Source: Micromonospora chokoriensis (GTDB taxonomy: Bacteria > Actinomycetota > Actinomycetes > Mycobacteriales > Micromonosporaceae). Taken from it: DNA of 64,000 nucleotides. The notes below the pieces were generated by a model. That model was given only the letters and a program-made list of their open reading frames with translations, was not told the origin of the DNA and made no database searches. Below are positions 31,651 through 41,284 of this stretch, piece by piece. The translations under genes were made by a program, and so were the position numbers. How positions within the stretch are numbered: position 1 is the stretch's first letter; every line of letters begins with the position of its first letter. The stretch lies in the NCBI RefSeq assembly GCF_900091505.1, contig NZ_LT607409.1, forward strand, positions 1,302,001-1,366,000. Reading direction: 5' to 3'.

Positions 31651-34503
31651 ATGAACTCGTACGGCGATCCCAGTTCTGCGCGCGGGCGGGCCCAGTACCC
31701 GGGCCCGGACGGTGACCCCGGACCCGGCGCGGCCAACGCGTACGGCCGATCCGGCGGTGACTCCCGCGCGGGTGGCTGGTCGGCCTCGGAGGGCGGCGCG
31801 GCAACTCCGGGCCGTGCCTCAGTGACACCGCGGCCCACCGGTGGACGGGCCACTGTCGGCGGATCCGCCTCGGTTCCGCCGCGTGGCACCGCTGCGGCGG
31901 CCGGTTCGGCAGCGGTGGGTTCGGCGACCCCGGGGCGCTCCGGGCGGGCGTCGGTGCCGGTGTCGCCGGCACCGGGTGCGGCCGCCGGACGCGCCGGCGC
32001 GGGCCGGGCCTCGGTGCCCGTGTCCCCGGCGCCCGGCGCGCCGGCGGGTCGGGCCGCTGTCGGTGCCGCCGCCGTCGGTGCGGCCTCGGTCGGCACCGCC
32101 TCGGCGGGCCGGGCCAGTGTCGGGTCCGCGTCGGTGGGTGGCCGTGCCGCCGTCGCGCGGGCGAGCGTCTCACCGGTCTCCGGTGGTCCAGGTGGTCCCG
32201 GTGGACCCAACGGGCCGGGGCGGAGCGGCCGGGGCGCGGGTGACCCGGGTGCCGCGGCGCGGGCGAAGAAGCGTAAGCGGATGAACCTGCTGATCGCCGC
32301 GTTCGCGGCCTTCATCATGCTCGCCGGCGTCGGGGTGGTCGGCTTCACCTACTACTCGACCAACGTGGTCATGCCCGACGAGCTGCCGCTGCCGCTGTCC
32401 ACCACGGTCTACGCCAAGGACGGCAAGACCGCGCTGGCCAAGCTGGGCAGCGAGAACCGCACCTTCGTCACCATCAACCAGATCCCGAAGCACGTCCAGG
32501 ACGCGGTGGCGGCAGCCGAGGACCGGAACTTCTACCGGCACTCGGGCGTCGACTACAAGGGCATCGTCCGGGCGGGTTGGAACAACATCTCCGGCGGCGA
32601 CAAGCAGGGTGCCTCGACGATCACCCAGCAGTACGCCCGAAACGCGTTCGAGAACCTCCAGGACGACACGTACGGCCGGAAGGTGAAGGAGGCCATCCTC
32701 GCCTCCAAGCTGAACGACGCGTACAGCAAGCCGGAGATCATGCAGCACTACCTCAACGTGATCTACTTCGGCCGCGGTGCCTACGGCATCGAGGCCGCGG
32801 CGCAGACCTACTTCGGCAAGTCCGCGAAGGACCTCAGCGTGGGCGAGGGCGCGGTGCTCGCGGCGGTGATCAAGCAGCCGGTGGCGAGCGACACCCACCG
32901 AGGGTTCGACCCGGCGGTCAACCCGACCGACGCCAAGGCGCGGTGGGACTACGTGATCAGCGGCATGAAGAAGGAACGCTGGGTGGACGCCCCCGACCGG
33001 CCCGCGTCGCCCACCGAGTACCCCAAGGTGCTGCCGCCGAAGAAGGGCGGTAACGGGTTCGGTGTGGACAGCCCTCGGGGCAACGTCATCAACTACGTCC
33101 GTCAGGAGATGGACGCGATGGGCCTCTGCTCCGACTCCGGGGCGGAGGGCAAGGTGAGCTGCGTCGACGCGCTGCGCGACGGCGGCTACCGGATCACCAC
33201 CACCATCGACCCGAAGCTGCAGGCCGCCGCCGAGAACACCGCGATGCAGTCGAAGAAGGGTTCCGAGCTCCACGACCAGCCGAAGAACCTGATGGCGGCT
33301 GTGGTGTCGATCGACCCGAAGAAGGGCCGGGTGCTCGCCTACTACGGCGGTGACAGCGGCGCCGACTTCGACTACGCCGGCAAGAACACCGACAAGAACG
33401 GTGACCTGACCGGTGGGCACCAGCCGGGCTCGTCGATGAAGGTCTACACCCTGGCCGCCGCTATCGAGGCAGGCATCTCGGTCAAGTCGCACTGGGACCC
33501 CACGCCGTACAAGCCCGAGGGCTCCAAGGTCGCGATCGGTAACGCCGGCCGCACCAACCTCAAGTGCGGCAAGTGGTGCACCCTCGAAGAGTCGACGATC
33601 CAGTCGTACAACGTGCCGTTCTACTGGGTCGCCGACACGATCGGCGCCGGCAAGGTGGTCGACATGGCCCGCAAGGCCGGCGTCACCACCATGTGGGGCG
33701 TCGACCCGCCGCAGGCCTTCGACCTGTCGAAGAAGGGCCCCAACCCGTTCGACAACTACACCGCCTTCGGCAAATACCCGATCACGGTGTTCGACCACGC
33801 CAACGCCATGGCGACGTTCGCCAACGACGGCAAGTACATCAAGGCCCACTTCGTCCTCAAGGTCGAGCAGCAGGAGAAGGACACCGGTAAGTGGAAGGTG
33901 GTCGGCAGCGAGCGCATCAAGCCCGAGCAGCGGATCCCCAAGAAGGTCACCGACGAGGTCACCGGCGTCCTGAAGCAGATCCCCGGGGCCGGGTCGAACA
34001 ACATGTCGCTGGAGAGCGGCCGCCAGGCCGCCGCCAAGACCGGCACCTGGGAGTACGACAACAAGGACAACGCGCACGCCTGGACGGTCGGCTACACGCC
34101 GCAGAACGCCACAGCGGTGTGGGTGGGCAGTCGGGACCCGAGAAAGCCGCAGATCCGTCTCACCGGCGGCAAGGCCATCGGCGGCTCGACGCTCCCCGGC
34201 CCGATCTGGGAGAAGTTCATGAACGCCGCCCTCAAGGGCCAGGAGGAGATCCCCCTGCCCACCGTCACCGGCGACGGTGACGTCACCAAGGGCAACGGCA
34301 AGGAGCCGGCGCCGCCACCGCCGCCGACCAACCCGGGCGGTCCGCCGTGTGACCCGCTCACCGATCCGTTCTGCCCGCGCGGCGGTCTCCCCGGCGGCAA
34401 CCCGGGAGGCAACCCCGGCGGGAACCCAGGTGGTAATCCCGGTGGACCCGGGGGCGGTGGTGGTGGCGGATTGCTGCCCAGCCTGCCACCGAACCGGGAC
34501 TGA
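31651..34503 (+). CDS. ponA: Bifunctional class A penicillin-binding protein
   Basis: A 950-residue peptidoglycan glycosyltransferase/transpeptidase. Residues 1-210 are a cytoplasmic Ala/Gly/Ser/Val/Pro-rich extension with an imperfect A-S-V-P-V-S-P-A-P-G-A repeat. A membrane anchor spans about 211-235. The GT51 domain contains A-A-E-D-R-N-F-Y-R-H (288-297) and Q-G-A-S-T-I-T-Q-Q. The transpeptidase has S-S-M-K (catalytic S594, K597), S-Y-N (652-654) and K-T-G (796-798). The tail is Pro/Gly-rich with N-P-G-G repeats. The ATG at 31651 follows GTGAGGA. Synteny equals mycobacterial ponA1. Confidence 0.95.
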   Translation: MNSYGDPSSARGRAQYPGPDGDPGPGAANAYGRSGGDSRAGGWSASEGGAATPGRASVTPRPTGGRATVGGSASVPPRGTAAAAGSAAVGSATPGRSGRASVPVSPAPGAAAGRAGAGRASVPVSPAPGAPAGRAAVGAAAVGAASVGTASAGRASVGSASVGGRAAVARASVSPVSGGPGGPGGPNGPGRSGRGAGDPGAAARAKKRKRMNLLIAAFAAFIMLAGVGVVGFTYYSTNVVMPDELPLPLSTTVYAKDGKTALAKLGSENRTFVTINQIPKHVQDAVAAAEDRNFYRHSGVDYKGIVRAGWNNISGGDKQGASTITQQYARNAFENLQDDTYGRKVKEAILASKLNDAYSKPEIMQHYLNVIYFGRGAYGIEAAAQTYFGKSAKDLSVGEGAVLAAVIKQPVASDTHRGFDPAVNPTDAKARWDYVISGMKKERWVDAPDRPASPTEYPKVLPPKKGGNGFGVDSPRGNVINYVRQEMDAMGLCSDSGAEGKVSCVDALRDGGYRITTTIDPKLQAAAENTAMQSKKGSELHDQPKNLMAAVVSIDPKKGRVLAYYGGDSGADFDYAGKNTDKNGDLTGGHQPGSSMKVYTLAAAIEAGISVKSHWDPTPYKPEGSKVAIGNAGRTNLKCGKWCTLEESTIQSYNVPFYWVADTIGAGKVVDMARKAGVTTMWGVDPPQAFDLSKKGPNPFDNYTAFGKYPITVFDHANAMATFANDGKYIKAHFVLKVEQQEKDTGKWKVVGSERIKPEQRIPKKVTDEVTGVLKQIPGAGSNNMSLESGRQAAAKTGTWEYDNKDNAHAWTVGYTPQNATAVWVGSRDPRKPQIRLTGGKAIGGSTLPGPIWEKFMNAALKGQEEIPLPTVTGDGDVTKGNGKEPAPPPPPTNPGGPPCDPLTDPFCPRGGLPGGNPGGNPGGNPGGNPGGPGGGGGGGLLPSLPPNRD

Positions 34504-34516
34504 CCCGAACTCTGCG

Positions 34517-34565
34517 CACACCGCCGCCGGCCGGACGACAAGTCCCGGCCGGCGGCGGGGTGTTT
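34517..34565 (+). terminator. Intrinsic terminator after ponA
   Basis: Arms CCGCCGCCGGCCGG (34521-34534) and CCGGCCGGCGGCGG (34545-34558) pair perfectly over 14 bp and are followed by TTTT at 34562-34565. Confidence 0.8.
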
Positions 34566-34630
34566 TCGTACCCGGGATCTCCGCGTTGGGACGGGACGGG
34601 CACCCCCGTCGTACGGCAGGATGCGTCTTC

Positions 34631-36136
34631 ATGAGCACCCAGTCGACGCCCGGCATCGACGACGCCGGTACCACCGACCACCCGTCACGCTCCGACGGAT
34701 TCGTCCGGGGCATGTCCAGCGCGATCGGCGGGCCGCTGGGCGACCACGCGACAGCGCTGGACCGACCGGCCGGCCACGAACGTCGCTTCTGGACCGCCGT
34801 CCGGATCGTGCTGGCGCTGACCTGCCTCACGCTCGCACTGCACTGGGTGCAGAAGTCGCCCTGTCAGGACGGCGCCTGGCAGAACAACGTCCAGTACACG
34901 CGGTTCTGCTACACCGACGTCCTGGCTCTTTACTACGCCGAAGGGCTCAACGAGGGCAAGGTGCCCTACCGCGACCACCCCGTCGAGTACCCGGTGCTGA
35001 CCGGCTACTTCATGGGGGCCCTGGGCCTGCCGGTGCACGCCGTCGGTGTCGACGATCCGAGCATCAACCAGGGTCAGTGGTTCTACAACCTCAACGCACT
35101 GGTGCTGGGAGCACTCGCGGTGGCCACCGTGGCGGTGATCCTGTCCCTTCGTCGCCGACGACCCTGGGACGCCGCGTTGTTCGCGCTGGCCCCGGCGCTG
35201 GTGCTCACCGCCACCGTCAACTGGGACCTGCTCGCCATCGGGCTGGCCGCCTTCGGGCTGTTGGCCTGGGCCCGGAAACGGCCAGCGGTGGCAGGTGTGC
35301 TGCTCGGGCTCGCCGGTGCGGCGAAACTGTGGCCGCTGTTCCTCCTCGGGCCGATCCTCGTCCTGGCGTTGCGCGCCGACCGGATCCGCGCCGCGCTCGT
35401 CGCCACCGGTACGGCGATCGCCGCCGTGGTGCTGGTGAACCTGCCGGCCGCACGCGCGTACCCGGAGAACTGGGACCGCTTCTTCGAGTTGAACACCACC
35501 CGGCCCATCGACTGGGGCACGCTCTGGTACATCGGGCGGTACCTGGACGGCAAAATCGGCAACGACCCCGCTCAGCTCGGCCCGTTCGAGTGGCTGAACG
35601 CCAACATCCCCACGCTCAACACCGTCTCGTACGCGCTGTTCGGGCTGGCCTGCCTCGGTGTCGCCGTGCTGGCGCTGCGCGCGCCGCGCCGCCCGCGACT
35701 GGCGCAGCTCGCCTTCCTGGTGGTCGCGGCGTTCCTCATCTTCAGCAAGGTCTGGTCCCAGCAGTTCGTGCTGTGGCTGCTGCCGCTGGTGGTGCTCGCC
35801 CGTCCGAAGTGGGGTGCCTTCCTGGCCTGGCAGATCGCCGAGGTCTGCTACTTCGTCGCCTTCTACGGGGAACTGCTCGGGGCGGCGACCAGTCGCCCGG
35901 TCTTCCCGGAGGGGGTGTTCGTGCTGGCCTCGACCTTCCGGCTGACCACGGTGGTGGTGCTCTGCGTGCTGATCGTCAAGGAGATCCTGCACCCCGAGCG
36001 GGACGCGGTGCGGGCGACCTACCAGGACGACCCCGACGGTGGCGTGCTCGACGGCGCACCCGACGCCCCCTGGCTGGACCGCTGGCGCCTCCCCGCGAAA
36101 AGCGAACCCGCACGAGAGCCAGCAACCACCACCTGA
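34631..36136 (+). CDS. GT87-type membrane glycosyltransferase
   Basis: A 501-residue polytopic protein with about 10 membrane helices; it resembles the mycobacterial integral membrane protein next to ponA1 and GT-C/GT87 mannosyltransferases. The extracytoplasmic loop after TM1 holds Y-R-D-H-P-V-E-Y-P-V-L-T-G, and the motif A-A-K-L-W-P-L-F-L-L is typical of the family. It presumably uses polyprenyl-phosphate sugars. The N-terminal ~55 and C-terminal ~40 residues are hydrophilic. The ATG at 34631 follows GCAGGATG. The sugar is not determined. Confidence 0.83.
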   Translation: MSTQSTPGIDDAGTTDHPSRSDGFVRGMSSAIGGPLGDHATALDRPAGHERRFWTAVRIVLALTCLTLALHWVQKSPCQDGAWQNNVQYTRFCYTDVLALYYAEGLNEGKVPYRDHPVEYPVLTGYFMGALGLPVHAVGVDDPSINQGQWFYNLNALVLGALAVATVAVILSLRRRRPWDAALFALAPALVLTATVNWDLLAIGLAAFGLLAWARKRPAVAGVLLGLAGAAKLWPLFLLGPILVLALRADRIRAALVATGTAIAAVVLVNLPAARAYPENWDRFFELNTTRPIDWGTLWYIGRYLDGKIGNDPAQLGPFEWLNANIPTLNTVSYALFGLACLGVAVLALRAPRRPRLAQLAFLVVAAFLIFSKVWSQQFVLWLLPLVVLARPKWGAFLAWQIAEVCYFVAFYGELLGAATSRPVFPEGVFVLASTFRLTTVVVLCVLIVKEILHPERDAVRATYQDDPDGGVLDGAPDAPWLDRWRLPAKSEPAREPATTT

Positions 36137-36168
36137 TCCCCAGACCGAACGCGGCCCGGACCACGTCA

Positions 36169-36244
36169 GGGTTTTCGGGGGAGCCTACCCGGCGCAGGGA
36201 TCAAGCCTGACCGCCCGGAGCCGGGTGGGCTCCCCCGAAAACCC
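36169..36244. terminator. Bidirectional terminator hairpin
   Basis: Arms 36169-36192 and 36221-36244 (starting GGGTTTTCGGGGGAGCC) match in 23 of 24 positions. They lie between convergent genes, with A/T-rich outer bases usable in both directions. Confidence 0.8.
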
Positions 36245-36260
36245 ACCCGGCCAACCACGT

Positions 36261-38660
36261 TCAGAGCCGATACACCACAGCGTCACCGACGTCCTGCCGG
36301 CTGATGCCGAGCGATTCCACCGGCGTGTCGATGGTGATCTCCCACGGCGTGCCTTCCACCTGGCCACGCAGCAGCACCACAGTGCGCACACCGAGCGTGC
36401 GCAGGTAGTCGACGCTGGTCTGGTCGGGGAACGACTGGCTCACCCGACGAACGTCGTCGAGTTGACGCGGAGTGAAGCCGCTGCCGCCGTTGACCACGTC
36501 GGGGAAACCGCTCGTCGACCACAGCATCACGTGCTGGTCCAGACTCTGGTTGCTGGGCAGCACCAGCAGCGGCCCCTGCGCCGAACGCATCGCGGCCGGC
36601 TGGGTCGGCACCACCGGGTGTGGCGTGGTGTTCAGGCCCTCGACGGTCACCAGCAGCAACGGCAGCAGGGTGGCCATCCGCAGCCACGGCCCCGGCCACG
36701 ACGGGATCCGCTGCGCGGTCAACTCACGGACCCGGTCGGTGAACGCGGTGACCGCGCCGGCCGCGAGCAGGCCGAGCAACAACGTGGTCCACAACATCAA
36801 CCGACCGGGGGTACGCAACGCGCTCCAGCCCGGCACGTGCTCGAAGAGCGGCACGTAGGTGACGGCGCCGTCGAAGAAGCGGGTGCCCATCGCGAAGGCC
36901 ATGGTCACCAGCACCCCGGCGAGCAGCAGCAGTCGGTGCCGCAGCCGCCACACCGAGAAGAACAACCCGCCCAGGGCCAGCGCGTACAGCACGAAGCCCG
37001 GCAGCAGGGTCATCTCCGGATGCCACGGCAGCGCGGCGCGAGCGCCCTCGTGCAGACCACCCCAGATCCGCGACTCGGCGGGCGCCGTCACGAAACCCGA
37101 CGCCGGAGGCGAGAAGATGCTGATGTCGTCGATGGTCCGCTCGGCGTACGGGTGTAGCTCGGTCACCTTGAAGAACGGATACGCCATCAGCAGTCCCACG
37201 CTGGCGAAGAACAAGCCGCCGAGCACGTCGGCGACGAACAACCGACGACCGAACGGCACGGCCTGGCGGGTGCGCAGCCGCCGCACGTAGAAGAGGACGA
37301 CCGCGACCAGCACCGCGCCGGCCAGGAAGTACGCGAACGGCAGCCCGATGCCGAAGCCGAGGCTGAGCTGCCAGGCCGCCACCAGCCAACCGGCGTAGAC
37401 CCATCCGTCGTGCCGGCGTTCGGGCCGATAGCCGTGCCGTAACGACCAGCCGTGCCCGCGTGCCAACATCGCCAGCGCCAGCGGAATCCCGCCGTTGGAG
37501 ATCACGTGCAGGTGCCCGGCCTGGGCCAGCAGCCACGGCGCGTACGTGTAGCTGACACCGGCGACGGCGGCCCCGATCCGACCAGCCCCGAGCTGACGGG
37601 CGAGCGCGTACGCGCCGAGCGTGGCGAGCGCGTGCGCCAGCACGAACATGATGTTGTAGCGCAGCAACGCGTCCTCGGGGCCGCTGCCGAGCATGCCGGC
37701 CGGGGCGTACCCGAGCAGGGTGTCGGAGAACGCGAAGCTCCACAGCTCGGGGAAGAACGTGTTGGACTGCCACAGACGCGCCGGGTCGGCCAGCAGGATG
37801 TGCCCGGACCAGGCCATCTGCCACGCCTGCAGGCTCGGGTCCCAGTAGTCCTGGGGAAGCGTGTAGCGGGGGTAGCGCAGGGTCGGCCAGGTCATCAGCA
37901 CGGCCAGCGCCACCGAGCAGAGGGTGGCCAGGGTCCACTCGTGGATCAGGAAACGCCCGACGGCTCGGCCGGCCCGGGTGAGGACGGAGGGCCGCGGCTC
38001 CGGCGCGGAGGCGAACGCCTCCCAACGGTCCGTCACGACCGGCGTGGCCGCACCGTCGGTCTTCGAGTCACCGTCGGTCTTGCCCGCTCTCCCACCCTTA
38101 CCTGCCCGACGCCACCACTTCGTCGTCGTCGGCGGCTTGGCGTCGGCCGCAGCACCCTGCGGAGGGCTGTCCTTGCCGTCCTTGGGCTCGGCGGCGTCCT
38201 CGCTCCCCTTGCCGTCCTTGGCCGGGGTGCCCTCCTTGCCGCCCTCGCTCGCCGTGCTGCCGTTGCTGTCCCGGCTACCCGTGGCCGGGGTGTCGTTGCC
38301 CTCGCCGTCCTTGGCCGGGGTGCCGCTCTTGCTGTCGTTGCTGTCGTTGCCGCTCTCGCCGCTCTTGTCGTCCTTGCCGGGGCCACTGCCGTTCGCGGGG
38401 ATGCCGCCCTTGCCGGGGCCGCTGCCGTTCGCAGGGATGCCGTTCTTCGCGGGGACGCCGTTCTTGGCCGTGGTGCTGTCCGGGGCAGGGGCGGCCGCCG
38501 TGCGGTCGGTCTCCGCGGGGCTCTCGCCGGAGCGGGTGTCGGAGGAACGAGCTGGCTGGGCTGGGGCACCCGCCGCGGATGCGGCAGCAGGTCGGCTCTC
38601 GGCGTCCGAGTCGGCGGGGGTGGGCCGGGCCTTCCCGGTCCCGGGCTGTCCGCTGGTCAT
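36261..38660 (-). CDS. Large GT-C-like membrane protein with low-complexity N-terminus
   Basis: A 799-residue protein. Residues 1-235 are hydrophilic low-complexity sequence rich in Gly, Ser, Asp, Asn and Lys, with repeated N-G-S-G-P-G-K blocks. From about 250 on there are at least 10 membrane helices, then an extracytoplasmic C-terminal domain. The first loop Y-P-R-Y-T-L-P-Q-D-Y-W-D-P-S-L-Q-A-W resembles GT-C acceptor loops with acidic catalytic residues. The sugar and acceptor are unknown. ATG 38660 overlaps the stop of the endonuclease IV gene (ATGA), so the two are co-translated. Confidence 0.8.
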   Translation of the reverse strand: MTSGQPGTGKARPTPADSDAESRPAAASAAGAPAQPARSSDTRSGESPAETDRTAAAPAPDSTTAKNGVPAKNGIPANGSGPGKGGIPANGSGPGKDDKSGESGNDSNDSKSGTPAKDGEGNDTPATGSRDSNGSTASEGGKEGTPAKDGKGSEDAAEPKDGKDSPPQGAAADAKPPTTTKWWRRAGKGGRAGKTDGDSKTDGAATPVVTDRWEAFASAPEPRPSVLTRAGRAVGRFLIHEWTLATLCSVALAVLMTWPTLRYPRYTLPQDYWDPSLQAWQMAWSGHILLADPARLWQSNTFFPELWSFAFSDTLLGYAPAGMLGSGPEDALLRYNIMFVLAHALATLGAYALARQLGAGRIGAAVAGVSYTYAPWLLAQAGHLHVISNGGIPLALAMLARGHGWSLRHGYRPERRHDGWVYAGWLVAAWQLSLGFGIGLPFAYFLAGAVLVAVVLFYVRRLRTRQAVPFGRRLFVADVLGGLFFASVGLLMAYPFFKVTELHPYAERTIDDISIFSPPASGFVTAPAESRIWGGLHEGARAALPWHPEMTLLPGFVLYALALGGLFFSVWRLRHRLLLLAGVLVTMAFAMGTRFFDGAVTYVPLFEHVPGWSALRTPGRLMLWTTLLLGLLAAGAVTAFTDRVRELTAQRIPSWPGPWLRMATLLPLLLVTVEGLNTTPHPVVPTQPAAMRSAQGPLLVLPSNQSLDQHVMLWSTSGFPDVVNGGSGFTPRQLDDVRRVSQSFPDQTSVDYLRTLGVRTVVLLRGQVEGTPWEITIDTPVESLGISRQDVGDAVVYRL

Positions 38661-39448
38661 GCTGCCGGGCTCGCCGTCCTGAGCTGCTGACGGAGGAAGT
38701 CGATGTCGGCCGCCTGGCCTTCCACACCGCCCGGTGTCTCGACGACCACCGGTGCCCCGGCCGCCCGGATCACCGCGACGACCAGCTCCGGGTCGATCGT
38801 GCCGCCGTCGAGGTTGTCGTGCCGGTCCTGGCCGGAGTTGAACCCGCCCTTGGAGTTGTTGGCGTGCACCAGGTCGATCCGCCCGGTGATCGCCTTGACG
38901 CGGTCGACGAGGCCGAGCAGCTCCTCGCCACCCGCGTACGCGTGGCAGGTGTCCAGGCAGAAGCCGACCTCGTAGTCGCCCACGGCGTCCCAGAGCCGGG
39001 CGAGGGCGTCCAGTCGCCGGGCGCACGCGTTGTCACCGCCGGCGGTGTTCTCGATCAGGACCGGCACGCCGAAGCCACCGGAGTCGGCCGCGTACGCGAA
39101 TGTCTTGCGCCAGTTGTCGAAGCCGACGGCCAGGTCGTCCCCGGCGTTGACGTGGCCGCCGTGGACGATCAGGCCCTTGGCCCCGATCGAGGTGGCCGCG
39201 TTGGCGTGCCCGAGCAGCAGCTTCCGGCTGGGGATCCGGATGCGGTTGTTGAGCGTGGCGACGTTGATGACGTACGGCGCGTGCACGTACAGGTCGACCT
39301 CGGCCGTGCGTAGCCGCTCGGCGTCCTCCCGCGGCTTGGGCGCCTTCCATCCCTGTGGATCGGCGAGGAAGAACTGCACGGTGTCGGCGGACCGGGCGGC
39401 CGCCTCCGCCAGCGGGTCGGTCGAATCGACGTGGGCTCCGATACGCAT
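38657..39448 (-). CDS. nfo: Endonuclease IV (AP endonuclease)
   Basis: A 263-residue TIM-barrel enzyme cutting DNA at abasic sites with a metal cluster. It begins M-R-I-G-A-H-V-D-S-T-D and shows V-H-A-P-Y-V-I-N-V-A, L-I-V-H-G-G-H, I-E-N-T-A-G-G, C-L-D-T-C-H-A-Y-A-G-G and H-A-N-N-S-K, the conserved metal-ligand segments. It is slightly shorter than E. coli Nfo (about 285). It overlaps the downstream membrane-protein gene by 4 bp. Confidence 0.92.
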   Translation of the reverse strand: MRIGAHVDSTDPLAEAAARSADTVQFFLADPQGWKAPKPREDAERLRTAEVDLYVHAPYVINVATLNNRIRIPSRKLLLGHANAATSIGAKGLIVHGGHVNAGDDLAVGFDNWRKTFAYAADSGGFGVPVLIENTAGGDNACARRLDALARLWDAVGDYEVGFCLDTCHAYAGGEELLGLVDRVKAITGRIDLVHANNSKGGFNSGQDRHDNLDGGTIDPELVVAVIRAAGAPVVVETPGGVEGQAADIDFLRQQLRTASPAA

Positions 39449-40031
39449 GCGAGCGAGCCTACGTCGCGACCCTGACCGGCGGGCGACGGCCGGGCGGTGT
39501 CGCGGGGCGGTCGCGTCACCGGCCGGACCGACGATCGTTGATGCGTGTGAACCGGCGACCAGTGCCCGGGGCCTCCGGCGGCGTGAATGTGCCGTCGCAG
39601 GCGACCGGTGGGTCGACGGCCGACAGCGAGGTCACCTCCGCCGTGCGGCCCGGCGCGGCGGAGGAGACCCCGCATCGCAGACGACTACCGATGAAAATCT
39701 CGGCAATTTGTGCTTTTCCCCCCGACAAGGTACGAGTGCTGTTGTATCGTCAGGTAACAACACGATAAAGCTCCGCGGGGCGTCTTCGGTCCAACCTCAT
39801 CGGTGTGGTCGTTCCTCCCCAGGTCCCACCCAAGGAATGCGGACCAGACGCCTCGCGGCCTCGTAGACGGGGGTCCATCAACGGCCGGCAGGCGGCCGAA
39901 CGGTGGACCCCCGTCGGCATGTCCGCGTGCGGACCCCACCACCCCGGGCATGATCGTTGAGACCGGGTATCCTGGTCAGGTTGTCCGCGTCCGGCCGGGT
40001 TCCCCCGGCGCGTGCGGACAGCGACACAAGA
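39449..40031. other. nfo-rpsF divergent intergenic region
   Basis: About 580 bp without a gene. It includes an AT-richer patch (39690-39770, with TTGTAT and GATAAA 16 nt apart as a possible rpsF promoter). It also has an 11-bp inverted repeat ACGGGGGTCCA (39867-39877) and TGGACCCCCGT (39904-39914), which would form a hairpin in the rpsF leader. The S6:S18 leader follows. Confidence 0.5.
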
Positions 40032-40074
40032 CCTCCTGCCACGGAAGGACCGTGGCCGCTTAGCCCACAGGAGG
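40032..40074 (+). promoter_or_regulatory. Probable S6:S18 leader masking the rpsF ribosome-binding site
   Basis: CCTCCTG (40032-40038) is complementary to CAGGAGG (40068-40074), which is the rpsF Shine-Dalgarno sequence. Between them sit a perfect hairpin CCACGG-aagga-CCGTGG (40039-40055) and the bulge CCGCTTAGCCCA (40056-40067). A nested stem with a CCG-containing bulge before rpsF is the layout of the known S6:S18 leader, where the S6-S18 protein pair represses its own operon. The pairing is seen; the identity with that family is inferred. Confidence 0.7.
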
Positions 40075-40084
40075 TGAGCACGTC

Positions 40085-40375
40085 TTGCGTCATTACGAGA
40101 TCATGGTGATCCTCGACCCCAGCCTCGAGGAACGCACCGTCGCCCCGTCGCTCGACACGTACCTGAACGTGATTCGGACCGCGGGTGGCTCGGTTGAGAA
40201 GACCGACGTGTGGGGCCGCCGGCGCCTCGCGTACGAGATCAACAAAAAGGCAGAGGGCATCTACGCCGTCGTCGACCTGCAGGCCACGCCTGCTGCGGTG
40301 GCCGAGCTGGACCGTCAGCTGCGACTCAACGAGTCCGTGCTGCGCACCAAGGTCCTCCGACCGGAAATGCGCTGA
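40085..40375 (+). CDS. rpsF: 30S ribosomal protein S6
   Basis: A 96-residue S6: [16 protein letters not shown] at the N-terminus, [12 protein letters not shown] in the middle. The start is TTG at 40085, supported by AGGAGGTGA 10 nt upstream; no ATG fits. S6 binds with S18 to the small-subunit platform. It is the first gene of the rpsF-ssb-rpsR-rplI operon. Confidence 0.96.
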   Translation: MRHYEIMVILDPSLEERTVAPSLDTYLNVIRTAGGSVEKTDVWGRRRLAYEINKKAEGIYAVVDLQATPAAVAELDRQLRLNESVLRTKVLRPEMR

Positions 40376-40473
40376 GCCTTCAACCCCCGGTTCGTCCGGA
40401 TCAGCCTCCGCGACTCTGTCAGAGGGCTCTGGCAGCCTGTACGACGAGACGCTGAGTGCGCGAGGAGATGGTC

Positions 40474-40989
40474 ATGGCAGGAGACACCACCATCACGGTC
40501 ATCGGCAATCTGACCGATGACCCCGAGTTGCGGTTCACCCCCTCCGGGGCTGCGGTCGCCAAGTTCCGAGTCGCTTCGACGCCCCGTTTCATGGACAAGG
40601 CGTCGAACGAATGGAAGGACGGCGAGCCGCTGTTCCTCGCGTGCACCGTCTGGCGTCAGGCCGCCGAGCACGTCGCCGAGTCGCTGCAGCGCGGCGCCCG
40701 GGTGATCGTGTCGGGCCGGCTGCGTCAGCGGTCGTACGAGACCCGCGAGGGCGAGAAGCGCACCGTCATCGAGCTTGAGGTCGACGAGATCGGCCCGTCG
40801 CTGCGCTACGCCACGGCGAAGGTGCAGAAGATGTCCCGCTCCGGCGGCGGTGGCGGCGGCTTCGGTGGCGGTGGTGGTGGCAACCAGGGCGGCGGCGGAG
40901 GCAACTTCGACGACCCCTGGGCTTCGGCCGCTCCCTCTCCCGCGCGTGCCGGTTCGGGCGCCAATTATGACGAGGAGCCACCGTTCTAA
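40474..40989 (+). CDS. ssb: Single-stranded DNA-binding protein
   Basis: A 171-residue SSB. The OB-fold is at about 1-110 ([17 protein letters not shown] ... [11 protein letters not shown]). A Gly-rich linker follows, then the acidic tip D-E-E-P-P-F that docks replication and repair partners. ATG 40474 is chosen for GAGGAGAT upstream. It lies between the S6 and S18 genes, as is general in bacteria. Confidence 0.96.
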   Translation: MAGDTTITVIGNLTDDPELRFTPSGAAVAKFRVASTPRFMDKASNEWKDGEPLFLACTVWRQAAEHVAESLQRGARVIVSGRLRQRSYETREGEKRTVIELEVDEIGPSLRYATAKVQKMSRSGGGGGGFGGGGGGNQGGGGGNFDDPWASAAPSPARAGSGANYDEEPPF

Positions 40990-41030
40990 TGGCGCCGAGC
41001 GCCCGCGATCGCAAACCAGGAGCACGTGCA

Positions 41031-41270
41031 ATGGCCAAGGCTGCGGCACTTCGCAAGCCGAAGAAGAAGGTGAACCCGCTCGACAAGGACGGGATCACCT
41101 ATATCGATTACAAGGACACCGCGCTGCTGCGCAAGTTCATCTCCGACCGCGGCAAGATCCGCGCTCGACGGGTGACCGGCGTGACCTCGCAGCAGCAGCG
41201 GCAGATCGCCCGCGCGGTCAAGAACGCCCGTGAGATGGCGCTCCTGCCGTACACGGCCACCACCCGCTGA
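41031..41270 (+). CDS. rpsR: 30S ribosomal protein S18 (cysteine-free)
   Basis: A 79-residue S18 with [19 protein letters not shown] and [13 protein letters not shown]. It contains no cysteine, so it lacks the CxxC zinc-binding pattern seen in some actinobacterial S18 copies such as the mycobacterial rpsR at this locus. The ATG at 41031 follows CCAGGAGC. rplI starts 14 nt after its stop. Confidence 0.95.
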   Translation: MAKAAALRKPKKKVNPLDKDGITYIDYKDTALLRKFISDRGKIRARRVTGVTSQQQRQIARAVKNAREMALLPYTATTR

Positions 41271-41284
41271 GAGGAGGCACCGAT

